Origin: CALSMU01 sp965230225 | GTDB taxonomy: Bacteria; Bacteroidota; Bacteroidia; Flavobacteriales_D; Parvicellaceae | NCBI GenBank assembly: GCA_965230225.1 | Contig: CBDDKM010000008.1 | Coordinates: 310,001-374,000, forward strand | DNA length: 64,000 bases | Reading direction: 5' to 3' | The notes under the pieces: generated by a model | What the model was told of the DNA's origin: nothing | Database searches by the model: none | The model's input: only the letters and a program-made list of their open reading frames with translations | Translations under genes and position numbers: made by a program | In this document: positions 1 to 8,707 of the stretch, in pieces | Layout: the number at the start of each line of letters is the position of its first letter | Position numbering within the stretch: position 1 is the stretch's first letter

Positions 1-327
1 AATATCTACCAATACATTGAGTTGCAAATACCTTCGAAACAATTCGTTGATAATGTTATTTACCTTGCCAACAATTTCAATTGGTTGATCTACAGAATAT
101 TCTACCAGGGAAACTTTATAGTCTGGCTGGGAAGAAATAGTATTGGCATTCTTAATTGAATGGTTACAACCTTGCTCCTGAAATACAAATGCTTCTCTAA
201 TTCCAGCTCCACGGATAATTTCCGGAAGGGTTAAGCACCTGTCATCATAGTTAGCAGAAGTAATTAATACGTTGACGTTGTCGCTCTTGATCTGATTTTT
301 AAACCCGGGATAGTCAAAAATACTCAT
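1..327 (-). CDS. Unidentified protein, C-terminus cut by window edge
   Basis: An open frame runs from an ATG at 327-325 to the left edge of the window without a stop, giving 109 visible residues that begin MSIFDYPGF. I do not recognise the family. The N-terminal part includes NVLITSANYDDRCL and a Cys/His-containing stretch QEQGCNH, and the sequence looks like a soluble cytoplasmic protein without signal peptide or membrane segment. It starts only 5 bases after the stop of the DUF2130 gene on the same strand, so the two are almost certainly co-transcribed from the promoter at 1607-1614. The true length and function cannot be judged from this fragment. Confidence 0.7.
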   Translation of the reverse strand, partial: MSIFDYPGFKNQIKSDNVNVLITSANYDDRCLTLPEIIRGAGIREAFVFQEQGCNHSIKNANTISSQPDYKVSLVEYSVDQPIEIVGKVNNIINELFRRYLQLNVLVDI

Positions 328-332
328 GATGT

Positions 333-1601
333 TTATTCTATTGATTCTATATCATCTTCGGCACCTGGCAATTCCAGAGCCTTAACTGTACCAATAGCAT
401 TTCCTGCAATCCCCTTAATACTTCCGTACATGTCTATGGTACTTTCTATTACTTTATTTATTTGTTTTTCTCTCGACTTCCAAATCCTGTTCATGGAATT
501 CTTTTCGCGCTGCAAATCCGATTGCATTTCGGTAAACCCTTCCACAATGGCTTCAATTTGCAACCTAAAGGAATTACTGGTTAGAAAATCGTACAGCATG
601 CTCATTTTATCGCCTTTGTTTTCCTGCGACACCACTGCTCTACTCAATTGTACAATGGATTCTCTTAGCACTTTACACAATCCTTTAAACTCTTCGAACG
701 AACAGATCCAAATTCCATCCTTCAACCCCATTCGATCCATATCCGATGGCATGGCCTCGGTTACCAATACTCCAATATTGGCATTCTTTTCTCGTATATC
801 GTTTTTGAATTTGGCAATCCAACCAGGCTGAAACTCTTTGGTTCTCTTACTCTCGTAGTAGATGGTTCCACAATTTTGAGTTGCTCTGGTATTCACCACC
901 TGAATACAATCTCCTCCCCTGGCTCCTTTTTTTATTTCGATTACAGTATCCAACGGAAAGTTAGTTTCTAACCACTCTTCTATGGCCAATTCCTGAACTT
1001 CTCCCTGCATTTGCATAGAACCTTGCTCCTGCTTGCGTTTCATTTCTTCCGTTAACTTCTTTTGATCTTCTAATTGTTTTTGAAGTTCGCGGATGTTCAG
1101 TTCATTCTTCTCCTGCTCTACCTTTCTGATTTTCTCCTTCTCTTCGTTGAGCATTTGAGTGATCTTCTTTTGAGATTCCGCCTCTATGCTTTCTCTTAAC
1201 TCTCCTTTTTCCCTTTTCAGTTTTTCGATTTCAGCCTTGCTTCGATTCAGTTCTTTAACTTGTTCCGACTTTTCCTTCAACTCTTTTTGAATCATAGCAA
1301 TACGTTCCGCCTGCTCCTCTTCTAACCTATTCTTTAAAGATTTTTCGAGGGATTGTTTTTCCTCCTTTAGTTTAGCCTCTAAATGCTTTTGAAACAATTC
1401 ATTCTGCTTCTTTTTCTTCTCCTCAAAAGCTTCTTTTTCTTTCTTTAAAACTTCTTCCTGAGCTTCAAACTTCTTACGCTGTTCAGTCAAACGAGCGTTG
1501 AACTTTTGCTTCAACTCCTCTTCCAATTGATGCGACATGACGTCTTGCACATCAATGTTTTCTCCACAGCTCGGACACTTAATATGATTCTGACTTTCCA
1601 T
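333..1601 (-). CDS. DUF2130 family coiled-coil protein
   Basis: This 422-residue protein has a short zinc-ribbon-like start (CPSC at residues 9-12), then about 180 residues of highly charged Lys/Glu coiled coil, then a globular C-terminal domain with EEWLETNFP, GGDCIQVV, YYESKRTK and the IGVLVTEAMP stretch. That layout matches the DUF2130 family (COG4487), whose C-terminal domain has been suggested to be nuclease-like; the role in the cell is not known. There is no signal peptide, so it is cytoplasmic. The ATG at 1601 lies 5 bases after a TAnnTTTG box, which supports this start and suggests an mRNA with almost no leader. It leads a two-gene unit with the truncated gene at 1-327. Confidence 0.85.
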   Translation of the reverse strand: MESQNHIKCPSCGENIDVQDVMSHQLEEELKQKFNARLTEQRKKFEAQEEVLKKEKEAFEEKKKKQNELFQKHLEAKLKEEKQSLEKSLKNRLEEEQAERIAMIQKELKEKSEQVKELNRSKAEIEKLKREKGELRESIEAESQKKITQMLNEEKEKIRKVEQEKNELNIRELQKQLEDQKKLTEEMKRKQEQGSMQMQGEVQELAIEEWLETNFPLDTVIEIKKGARGGDCIQVVNTRATQNCGTIYYESKRTKEFQPGWIAKFKNDIREKNANIGVLVTEAMPSDMDRMGLKDGIWICSFEEFKGLCKVLRESIVQLSRAVVSQENKGDKMSMLYDFLTSNSFRLQIEAIVEGFTEMQSDLQREKNSMNRIWKSREKQINKVIESTIDMYGSIKGIAGNAIGTVKALELPGAEDDIESIE

Positions 1602-1606
1602 CTCCT

Positions 1607-1614
1607 CAAAGATA
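1607..1614 (-). promoter_or_regulatory. Bacteroidota -7 box (TATCTTTG) for the DUF2130 gene
   Basis: On the minus strand this reads TATCTTTG, a perfect match to the Bacteroidota TAnnTTTG -7 element. Only 5 bases separate it from the ATG at 1601, so transcription would start at or next to the start codon. No clear -33 TTG at the usual spacing was found. Confidence 0.6.
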
Positions 1615-1673
1615 GACAGGAAATGGCTCAGGATGGATTCAATTTATGAACAATCCTTAAAGACTTTTGAATA

Positions 1674-2720
1674 CTATGGGATGATTAGAGTATTGCTATA
1701 TGTTCCTCCATTATCAGCAACCGCTTTAAGCAGATAGGTACCAGAAGCCAAAGTAGAAATATCTATCTGCTGCTGCCCAGATCTAATGGTATTTTGCTTC
1801 ACCATTTGCCCCAACGAATTATAGATATTCAATTGAAGTTGATCAACGCGACCCGGCATTTCAACACTCAAATAATTGCTAGATGGATTTGGATAAATTT
1901 GTAATAGGTCAATTGCGACATCATTTATTCCAACCAAATTAGACAGTTCCAGGTAAGCCACCTGAATGATTCTTTCATCTGCAATGTTTCTAATATATGC
2001 AATGACCTTGCAATTCCCCAGATTCCAGGAAGGATCAGGATTGTATTGTACACTAGTAGAGACTTGAGTTCCCAAAGTGGTTAACCCTGTACAGTACAAC
2101 GCTCCCCAGGTTCCATTCATGGCATCTCGCAGTACATTTCTGTGATCATAGTTAGTTATGGTTCCTGACGCACCTTCTTGTGGGCTTATCAAATGATCTT
2201 CCACCAGATAAAACACTACGTTATAATCTCCATTTAAATTGGTTTGCAATTGGGTTTGTAAACTCACATCCAGTTCATTAATAGAAGCATCGTAAGTAGC
2301 AGAAAGCACCATATCTACAGGAGATGGAATTTGAACAATATCCGCAACCGCTCCTCCAACATCATCCTTTAAGTAAAAAGACATTCCAGTTGAAGACAAA
2401 GCTCCGGTTGTATCCATCCTGTTGGACATCATTATCGGAACTCCTATTGGAGAAAATGTAGAATAGTAATCTTCGGATACCGGATTGGTATAATCAGTAC
2501 TAAACTGCCCGGCCATTGGATCAGCAAATAAGTCTGCATGAATATTTACATATACCATAGAATCTTGATAATGATTCTGTAGAGAGTCTAAAACATCGTT
2601 AACCGCAGGACAATTAACACATCTGTGCCCATTAAACTGCTCTACTAAAGCAATGGTTTGCTGAGCATTAAATGATCCAATAGAAACGATCGATAGAAGG
2701 GATAGAACAATTTTTTTCAC
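1674..2720 (-). CDS. Omp28-related secreted protein with T9SS type A sorting domain
   Basis: The 348-residue protein begins with a signal peptide (residues 1-19, ending SFNAQ) followed at once by a thioredoxin-fold-like segment VEQFNGHRCVNCPAV, whose CVNC pair is the hallmark of the Omp28 family first described in Porphyromonas gingivalis. The last 75 residues (from about LLQIYPNPSSNYL, with YNSLGQMV and SGTYLLK) are a T9SS type A C-terminal sorting domain, so it should cross the outer membrane through the type IX system and be released or anchored at the surface. The function of Omp28 proteins is unclear; the CxxC motif hints at redox or metal chemistry. It appears to be a single gene, with a possible promoter box about 53 bases upstream. 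Confidence 0.88.
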   Translation of the reverse strand: MKKIVLSLLSIVSIGSFNAQQTIALVEQFNGHRCVNCPAVNDVLDSLQNHYQDSMVYVNIHADLFADPMAGQFSTDYTNPVSEDYYSTFSPIGVPIMMSNRMDTTGALSSTGMSFYLKDDVGGAVADIVQIPSPVDMVLSATYDASINELDVSLQTQLQTNLNGDYNVVFYLVEDHLISPQEGASGTITNYDHRNVLRDAMNGTWGALYCTGLTTLGTQVSTSVQYNPDPSWNLGNCKVIAYIRNIADERIIQVAYLELSNLVGINDVAIDLLQIYPNPSSNYLSVEMPGRVDQLQLNIYNSLGQMVKQNTIRSGQQQIDISTLASGTYLLKAVADNGGTYSNTLIIP

Positions 2721-2773
2721 GATAAAATAGGTTTTGGTTTAGCTCTAAGGTACCTACCCAATACCTAATGCAC

Positions 2774-2781
2774 CAAACCTA
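2774..2781 (-). promoter_or_regulatory. Possible -7 box (TAGGTTTG) for the Omp28-type gene
   Basis: Reads TAGGTTTG on the minus strand, 53 bases upstream of the ATG at 2720 and in the intergenic space after the patatin gene. It matches the consensus but there is no second element to confirm it. Confidence 0.35.
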
Positions 2782-2803
2782 AACACGAAGCATTATTACA
2801 TTC

Positions 2804-3712
2804 CTAGCTCTTTGCTTCCAAAATGGTACAAAACGGATTAACCTTTTGTGCGTATTCAAATCCTTCTTTCCACCATGCTTTCATTTCTTTAGGATCAAAT
2901 ACTAATGGTAAGTCAGTAATTACTCTTGGTAAATAGAAATACCTGATTTTTACATCTCGAACAGTACTTTTCAATCTCCCTATTTCCAAATCATTGTAAT
3001 AGATCTGGTCAGTCATATAACCAAATACTCTCATTAAGGATTCAAATGCACTACCTGATGGAGGTAGGTTTCTTTTAATTTCCTCCGGCTCCAGAATAAT
3101 TACATCTATGGCAGTTGCTCCATTATCTATAGCCGCCTGAATAGGAGTATGAGACCCAAAGCCTCCATCAGCATATTCGCATCCATTCTTTTCCAGTAAA
3201 CTCATAAATGGGACGTAGTTCGCCGATGCCCAAATCCAATCGGTAAAGTCTTCGAAACTGTTCTTCTTACTGCTTTTGAATTCGGTTTGGTAAGTGGTTA
3301 AATTGGAAACGGATACGATGACCTCTTTCCCTCTTTTGTTGAGCTCAGTCATATCCTCAGGTTTCACCGCAGCTTCAATTAGCTTCTTGAGGTTTCCGCT
3401 GGAACCAAATGTTTTTCGTCTGAACAAGAACGCTTTTAGGGTATTGAAGTGATTAATTCGAACCGTTTTCACCCCATTCTTTTCTCTAATAATGAAAGGG
3501 TTGATACTAAAGATATCCTTTTGGTCGACCGAGGTAAACAACTGTTTGATCACATCTACTCTCCCCAATGCCAGATTGGTCAATAGTAGACTTCCGGTAG
3601 AGCTTCCTACATATAGATCGTAGTCTCCTCCACACTCCTTAATGAGGTACTCCGCTATTCCTCCTCCAAATGCACCTTTGCTTCCTCCACCGGAAATAAC
3701 CAACGCCCTCAT
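2804..3712 (-). CDS. Patatin-like phospholipase
   Basis: A 302-residue patatin-fold hydrolase. The oxyanion glycine loop SGGGSKGAFGGG is at residues 7-18, the nucleophile elbow GSSTG at 36-40 (Ser38) and the catalytic-dyad motif DGG at Asp182, so the Ser/Asp dyad is intact. Such enzymes release fatty acids from phospholipids or related esters. There is no signal peptide or barrel domain, which argues for a cytoplasmic protein of the small bacterial patatin type. It starts 3 bases after the stop of the outer-membrane barrel gene at 3716-4345 and is probably translated from the same transcript. The natural substrate cannot be read from the sequence. Confidence 0.88.
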   Translation of the reverse strand: MRALVISGGGSKGAFGGGIAEYLIKECGGDYDLYVGSSTGSLLLTNLALGRVDVIKQLFTSVDQKDIFSINPFIIREKNGVKTVRINHFNTLKAFLFRRKTFGSSGNLKKLIEAAVKPEDMTELNKRGKEVIVSVSNLTTYQTEFKSSKKNSFEDFTDWIWASANYVPFMSLLEKNGCEYADGGFGSHTPIQAAIDNGATAIDVIILEPEEIKRNLPPSGSAFESLMRVFGYMTDQIYYNDLEIGRLKSTVRDVKIRYFYLPRVITDLPLVFDPKEMKAWWKEGFEYAQKVNPFCTILEAKS

Positions 3713-3715
3713 ATG

Positions 3716-4345
3716 CTATATTCTAAAAAGCAATCCTAGTCGGGTATTTACACCACTAAATGAAACTCTAAATGGAGCGCTGTTGTTACTGGTTTCTACC
3801 ACTACTCCATCCTGATCCGTTAGTTCATTGTAGTTGTATCCAGCCCACCCGGCATTAAAAAAGAACCCTACTGTTTCTCCAAAATGGTGCTGAACCCCTA
3901 AATCAAACTCGTAGCAGAACCCTGTAGACTTTACATAGGTAGAATTGCTATTATCTCCGAACTTAAAAGAGCTCATGCCTAACAATGTTCGAACGTACAG
4001 GCTATTCTTTTCTGAGTTGGTTAAACGATAAGTCAAATCCAATCGGTAGTTCAACGAATTACCGTAGGTCTGACTATTAACACTATCCACTTCTGTTATG
4101 AATCCATTTCGTTCGAAGTTTACTCCAACTGCTAACCGATCCATGATGGAATAATTAACGTTTAGTTCAATTAATCCACTTCCGGCATTTACTCCGGATA
4201 GTGTATCTTCTATATCATTGCTGTTAGCCCCGTATAAACCAATACCACCACCTGCGGTTATGGAAATATTTCCAGGTTCAAATTGTGCTTTGGTTAAGGG
4301 TAAAATTCCAATTATCAACAATAGTGTAAATAACAATTTTCTCAT
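3716..4345 (-). CDS. Outer-membrane beta-barrel protein
   Basis: I place the start at the ATG at 4345-4343 (MRKLLFTLLL), which gives a 20-residue signal peptide ending LTKAQ; a longer reading frame upstream lacks a sensible signal sequence. The mature protein of about 190 residues shows alternating hydrophobic beta strands with aromatic girdles and ends in a strand finishing LGLLFRI, as expected for an eight- to ten-stranded outer-membrane barrel of the OmpW/PorT-like kind. It resembles in style the barrel at 22423-23085, with an early GGG motif after the signal peptide in both. It is followed immediately by the patatin gene. Function is unknown. Confidence 0.8.
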   Translation of the reverse strand: MRKLLFTLLLIIGILPLTKAQFEPGNISITAGGGIGLYGANSNDIEDTLSGVNAGSGLIELNVNYSIMDRLAVGVNFERNGFITEVDSVNSQTYGNSLNYRLDLTYRLTNSEKNSLYVRTLLGMSSFKFGDNSNSTYVKSTGFCYEFDLGVQHHFGETVGFFFNAGWAGYNYNELTDQDGVVVETSNNSAPFRVSFSGVNTRLGLLFRI

Positions 4346-4594
4346 AGTTGGGTGTTTTGTTTCTACTAAAGGTAAGAAAAACCAGTATTCCTTCAAACTC
4401 TACTTTTCTTTAACCTGTCATTGACTTATTTCCATGGTGTTTTTTGGAGGAATGGCTTCAAAGAGTTATCAGAAAATAGAGGGAATTCGTCATTTTACAG
4501 GGGCATTGTTGATAACAATTTGGCTGTTTTTACGTAGTTACTTTAAATACGTGTAAATTAACACATTATAATATTAACCCCTAATTGATCGGTT

Positions 4595-5410
4595 ATGAGT
4601 TCAAGAACATACTTGGTTCCACACGACTTTTCGAGCGTTGGAGATACGGCTACCTTACAAGCAATTAAATTAGCTCAAAAATCCAATGGAGAGGTGCACA
4701 TTCTGCACATCATCAAAAAGAGTAGCGAAGAAGCTACCGCTGCGGAAAAAATCAAAGAAATTGTATCACGCCTAAGACCCCAAGAGAACTCTCCAAAATT
4801 CACCTACTCCATCAAAAAAGGAAATATTTTCAAAGACATTAGTAGTGTTGCTGCTGCCAAAAAAGCTAGCCTGATTATTATGGGTACGCACGGTATTGTG
4901 GGAATGCAACAAAAAATGTTTGGAAGCTTTGCCGCTAAAGTTATTCAGAGTTCGGATGTTCCTTTTCTGATTGTACAGGATGGTAATATTTCCGATAAGT
5001 TTGATAGTATTATCATGCCCGTAGATATGACTGCTCAAAGTATCCAGGTACTAAGTGCTGCGATTCGAATTGCTCTTATTTTCGATTCGGAAATGACCAT
5101 TCTAGGGATTAAATCCAAGGATGCCATTTTTGCTAGGAAAATATCCACTCACATTACCGTTGTAAAGAAGCAAATGCAGAAATACAACGTAAAAGGGAAA
5201 GTAGTTCTTTTCCCGGATACAGGTGGATTTAAAGAGAAAGTAATGGATTACGGAAAAGAGATTGGTACAGATGTTTTTGCCATTGCCTATAATAGTGGGA
5301 ATAGCTTAATTCCTAAGCTTGATCAGTTTGCTCAATCGTTCATTACGAATCCGCAAAAAACTCCTACACTTATCATCAATTCTAAAGATGTAACCTCTGG
5401 TTATTTCTAA
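4595..5410 (+). CDS. Universal stress protein, tandem UspA domains
   Basis: The 271-residue protein holds two UspA folds. The first (residues about 3-128) starts with the typical strand YLVPHDFSSVGDTATLQAI and ends with the ATP-binding signature GTHGIVGMQQ...GSFAAKVI followed by VPFLIV. The second (about 138-265, starting IIMPVDMTAQS) is degenerate in the nucleotide-binding loop. Tandem UspA proteins are common in Bacteroidota and respond to starvation and stress; the first domain may bind ATP. It has its own upstream region of about 250 bases and reads away from the barrel gene. The next gene, cvfB, follows on the same strand but has its own promoter box at 5425. Confidence 0.88.
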   Translation: MSSRTYLVPHDFSSVGDTATLQAIKLAQKSNGEVHILHIIKKSSEEATAAEKIKEIVSRLRPQENSPKFTYSIKKGNIFKDISSVAAAKKASLIIMGTHGIVGMQQKMFGSFAAKVIQSSDVPFLIVQDGNISDKFDSIIMPVDMTAQSIQVLSAAIRIALIFDSEMTILGIKSKDAIFARKISTHITVVKKQMQKYNVKGKVVLFPDTGGFKEKVMDYGKEIGTDVFAIAYNSGNSLIPKLDQFAQSFITNPQKTPTLIINSKDVTSGYF

Positions 5411-5424
5411 TCTTTAAGAAACAT

Positions 5425-5432
5425 TACCTTTG
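5425..5432 (+). promoter_or_regulatory. -7 box (TACCTTTG) for cvfB
   Basis: Perfect TAnnTTTG element in the 27-base gap between the Usp and cvfB genes, 5 bases before the ATG at 5438. This would give a leaderless or near-leaderless cvfB transcript in addition to any read-through from the Usp gene. Confidence 0.6.
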
Positions 5433-5437
5433 CCGCC

Positions 5438-6268
5438 ATGGAGATTGGTAAAATAAATCGATTGGTGGTTGCCAGACGATCCGATTACGGATTGTACCTG
5501 GTGGATAATGCCGATAATGAAGTATTACTTCCTAACGCCTATGTTACGGAAGAGATGAGCATTGCCGACGAATTAGAAGTATTCCTATATAAGGATTCTG
5601 AAGATCGTTTGGTAGCTACTACCCTAACTCCTAAAGTACAGTTAGAACGGTTTGCCTACCTGCAGGTTAAAGACACCAACCAGCACGGTGCTTTTTTAGA
5701 CTGGGGATTACCAAAAGATTTGATGGTTCCACACATGGAGCAATCTTCCAAAATGGAAGAAGGTAACTGGTATTTGATCTTCCTATTTCTAGATGAACAA
5801 ACTAATAGGTTGGTAGCTTCTTCTAAAATCAACGATTTTTTCTTTTACGAAGATGTTGATGTGCAAGAAGGAGACGAAGTTGATTTGTTGATTTATAAAA
5901 AAACGGATCTAGGCTACAACGTGGTAGTGAACAATATGTTTAAAGGATTGATATACCATAATCAACTCTTTAAGTCTATTCAGCTTGGAGATAGCACCAA
6001 AGGATACGTTAAGTTTATTAGAGAAGATGGGAAGATTGATGTAGTATTGGAAAAACAAGGTTATGAAAACACCATCGATGAACACTCAAAAGCCGTACTG
6101 GACGAGCTAAATGAAAACGATGGGTATTTATCGCTTAACGATAAAAGCTCACCAGAAGACATTAAGTTCCAATTGGAAATGAGCAAGAAAAACTTCAAAA
6201 AAGCAATAGGTAGTTTATACAAGCAAAAGCTTATTGAATTTACAGAAGACGGGATAAAATTGACTTGA
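5438..6268 (+). CDS. cvfB: CvfB family S1-domain RNA-binding protein
   Basis: This 276-residue protein matches the CvfB/YitL family throughout: an N-terminal S1-like domain (IGKINRLVVARRSDYGLYL), a second S1-like domain with AYLQVKDTNQHGAFLDWGLPKDLMVP, a third from about residue 145, and a C-terminal winged helix (GYLSLNDKSSPEDI...KAIGSLYKQKLIEF). CvfB was named for a virulence regulator in Staphylococcus aureus, where it binds RNA and affects expression of exported factors. The length is that of the family. The start is fixed by the promoter box 5 bases upstream. It converges on a small minus-strand gene with one base between the stops. Confidence 0.9.
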   Translation: MEIGKINRLVVARRSDYGLYLVDNADNEVLLPNAYVTEEMSIADELEVFLYKDSEDRLVATTLTPKVQLERFAYLQVKDTNQHGAFLDWGLPKDLMVPHMEQSSKMEEGNWYLIFLFLDEQTNRLVASSKINDFFFYEDVDVQEGDEVDLLIYKKTDLGYNVVVNNMFKGLIYHNQLFKSIQLGDSTKGYVKFIREDGKIDVVLEKQGYENTIDEHSKAVLDELNENDGYLSLNDKSSPEDIKFQLEMSKKNFKKAIGSLYKQKLIEFTEDGIKLT

Positions 6269-6269
6269 T

Positions 6270-6656
6270 TTAATCGTTCTTAATCACCTCTGCTGTATAC
6301 CTTTCATTCTCGAACTTAAGGAAAATAGACATTTCCTGACTACCTCCATCAGACTCAACATTAATTACACCGTACTCCTCAGAGGGCGTAAATTTTGAGT
6401 TGGGAAATCTTTCTTGTAGCATTTCTTCTATTTCGGAGAATATAATCTCGAATATATCTTTCCAAAGGTCAGGAGATTTATGCTTTTGCTCGTAAAACGG
6501 ATGCTCTGCATTACTTAGATAGGTCAACTTAGCCATGTCTATTCGATCTTTATCTTCGCCAAGATAAAAGGTCGTTCCATGGTTGTCCATTTCAGTTGAA
6601 ATTGGAATAGAAAAATTGGTTTCTAACGTCTTAACCAGTCGATTTAACTGTTTCAT
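6270..6656 (-). CDS. Conserved small protein of unknown function
   Basis: A 128-residue soluble acidic protein with no signal peptide, membrane segment or motif I recognise. It starts MKQLNRLVKTLE and contains a predicted helix SPDLWKDIFEIIFSEIEEML followed by a beta-rich end. The frame has the codon usage of its neighbours and ends one base from the cvfB stop. A 141-base intergenic region separates it from the YdcF gene. It may be an accessory or immunity-sized protein, but nothing in the sequence points to a partner. Confidence 0.6.
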   Translation of the reverse strand: MKQLNRLVKTLETNFSIPISTEMDNHGTTFYLGEDKDRIDMAKLTYLSNAEHPFYEQKHKSPDLWKDIFEIIFSEIEEMLQERFPNSKFTPSEEYGVINVESDGGSQEMSIFLKFENERYTAEVIKND

Positions 6657-6797
6657 GGTATAAAATAATTTGCATAGTCATGCGTTTACCGATCCCCTTT
6701 ATACCGCCATCAGCTCAATGTACAATTTAATTTCATAACAACATAATAATCAGATAGTTATTAACACAAAAAACAATAAATGTTAGTAAATCGGTCT

Positions 6798-7463
6798 TTA
6801 ATAGTTCCACCAATAGTACATTAGTTTAATGTACTCATTATTGACCATGATTAACCCCTGTTCAGATTGCCACCAAAAGGCTTCATCGTACTCAGAGTGT
6901 GGGGCACCACTGATAATGACTGTTACACCATTCTTTTCAAATTCATCAAAAGTAGAGTTGATTCTTCGTGTATGAAACTTATCTGAAACAACAATAATTT
7001 GATCGTATTGGTGTTCCAGCGAATACTGCAATATAGCTTCTGACTCTTCTTTGGTACTGGTTCCTTCCACCAGAGGCCATACTGCATCCTCAGGAACTCC
7101 CAAATCATAAAGCTGCTCTCTCATTATCAGCGCATCCGACATGTTTTCCATTCCCAAAGATTTCAAAATAATAGCCGAATTAGCTCCAAGAGTTACTATT
7201 TTATCAGCATATCCTTCATCATACAGAAAAGCAGCATGATTAGTTCTATCGTAGGTATTTCCTCCTAAAACAAAAATGGCATCGGACTTTTTAAGCTCGT
7301 CTTCCACTATCAAATATCCTCCTACACCTTTTAATACCGGCTGAAGAAAAATAATCACAAGACATCCCAGAATAAATAATCCCCACCAAAGTTTTCTAAG
7401 CTTTTTTGGAAACAGTTTTCTGATTCTCCATTTTAATATGTCCCAAAATTCAGCGAAACTCAT
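6798..7463 (-). CDS. YdcF/SanA family membrane protein (DUF218)
   Basis: A 221-residue protein with a basic cytoplasmic start (RIRKLFPKKLRKL), one membrane anchor (about residues 24-43) and a DUF218 domain with the family landmarks DAIFVLGGNTYDRTNHAAFLY, IVTLG, EGTSTKEESEAIL and IVVSDKFHTRRI. Related proteins (ElyC, SanA, YdcF) act in envelope biogenesis and some bind nucleotides or lipid carriers; a precise reaction is not established. It starts 2 bases after the M48 protease stop and is the last gene of the fabG-VWA-M48-YdcF run, which suggests a shared envelope-maintenance theme. Confidence 0.85.
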   Translation of the reverse strand: MSFAEFWDILKWRIRKLFPKKLRKLWWGLFILGCLVIIFLQPVLKGVGGYLIVEDELKKSDAIFVLGGNTYDRTNHAAFLYDEGYADKIVTLGANSAIILKSLGMENMSDALIMREQLYDLGVPEDAVWPLVEGTSTKEESEAILQYSLEHQYDQIIVVSDKFHTRRINSTFDEFEKNGVTVIISGAPHSEYDEAFWWQSEQGLIMVNNEYIKLMYYWWNY

Positions 7464-7465
7464 AT

Positions 7466-8698
7466 CTACTGTTTTAAGGCTCTTATTCGTTCTTTTAACG
7501 GTGGATGTGAGTAATGAACAAATACATAAGCAGGATGAGGGTTCAAATTGCTTAGACTATCTACAGAAAGCTTTTTTAAACCGGAGATTAATGGTTCAGC
7601 CCGATAAGTTTCTTTAGCAAAAGCGTCTGCCTGGTATTCATTTTTCCTTGAAAATACACTCATGCCTATGCCCATGATGGTTGAAAGTGGAGTGTACAAT
7701 ATGGAAAACCCTATTATTCCCACATGAAAACTAGCTTCTTTAGCTCCCAGAGCCTGGGCTAATTCGGTAGTTCCTAAAAACAAGGAGAGAATGAATAACA
7801 TTACCCCACTTTGAACAACTCCGAGAATCAAGCCCGATAGGGTGTGTTTCTTTTTATAATGCCCTACTTCATGTGCTAATATAGCCACCAACTCTTCAGT
7901 TGTATTTTTTTCAATCAGTGTATCAAACAATACGATTTTTTTACTGCTTCCCAAACCGCTAAAGAACGCATTCGCCTTGGTGGATCTTTTAGAACCGTCC
8001 ATTACATAAATATTGGTCAATTTAAAGTCCACTTTATTACTGTACTCTTCTATAGCTTCTCTCAACTCACCTTCTTCTAAGGGAGTAAGCTTGTTGAACA
8101 ACGGAAGAATAATAGAAGCATAAAGCATGGTAGCAAAAAGCATAAAAACTATCAGAACTCCCCAGGCGTACAACCAGAAGTTTTGCTCAAATTGCTGATA
8201 AATTAGTACCACCAAATAAAGTAAACCTCCACCTAAAATAACGGCCAATAAATATCCTTTTATCCGATCTAGAATAAATGTTTTAGGAGTGGTTTTATTG
8301 AACCCAAACTTCTCTTCGATTACAAATGTTCCGTAAATAGAAAATGGCAGGCCAATGATTTCACTCCCCAAGCCAATTACTCCAAAATAGATTAATGCAA
8401 TGATTTTTGGATCGTCTGAAAACTGTCGCACCCATTGATCAAGCACACCAAATCCACCAAGCACAATCATCCCCAGAGAGATCACTAGCATAATTGCACC
8501 GGATATTAATCCAAACTTATTGTTTACCGATTGGTACTCTAATGATCTTTGATATTCCTCCTCTTCGTAAATCCCCTTTACCTCTTCGGGTAATGGTTCT
8601 TTCCTCTTTTTATCGTTCAGGTAATCAAGTACCTTACCGAAGATAAAAACCACAATAACTATGGCAATTATGATATAAAAGTAAGCCGTTGAGGACAT
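7466..8698 (-). CDS. M48 family metallopeptidase, Ste24-type
   Basis: A 410-residue integral-membrane zinc protease. The zinc-binding HEVGH lies at residues 276-280 and the third ligand region is NEYQADAFA near residue 354. Membrane segments are visible at about 6-21, 65-83, 100-122, 150-168, 178-198 and 288-345, the arrangement of CAAX protease 1 / Ste24 homologues. Bacterial members lack prenylated substrates and are thought to remove damaged or unfolded membrane proteins. The extended N-terminal segment with EEEEYQRSLEYQ is typical. It lies between the VWA protein (9-base gap) and the YdcF protein (2-base gap), so it is part of an operon. Confidence 0.9.
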   Translation of the reverse strand: MSSTAYFYIIIAIVIVVFIFGKVLDYLNDKKRKEPLPEEVKGIYEEEEYQRSLEYQSVNNKFGLISGAIMLVISLGMIVLGGFGVLDQWVRQFSDDPKIIALIYFGVIGLGSEIIGLPFSIYGTFVIEEKFGFNKTTPKTFILDRIKGYLLAVILGGGLLYLVVLIYQQFEQNFWLYAWGVLIVFMLFATMLYASIILPLFNKLTPLEEGELREAIEEYSNKVDFKLTNIYVMDGSKRSTKANAFFSGLGSSKKIVLFDTLIEKNTTEELVAILAHEVGHYKKKHTLSGLILGVVQSGVMLFILSLFLGTTELAQALGAKEASFHVGIIGFSILYTPLSTIMGIGMSVFSRKNEYQADAFAKETYRAEPLISGLKKLSVDSLSNLNPHPAYVFVHYSHPPLKERIRALKQ

Positions 8699-8707
8699 GT
8701 ATAAGAA

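Noticed and set aside
3716..4396. Longer start for the barrel gene at 4396
   Set aside because: It would put 17 residues before a clear signal peptide; the ATG at 4345 gives a normal one.
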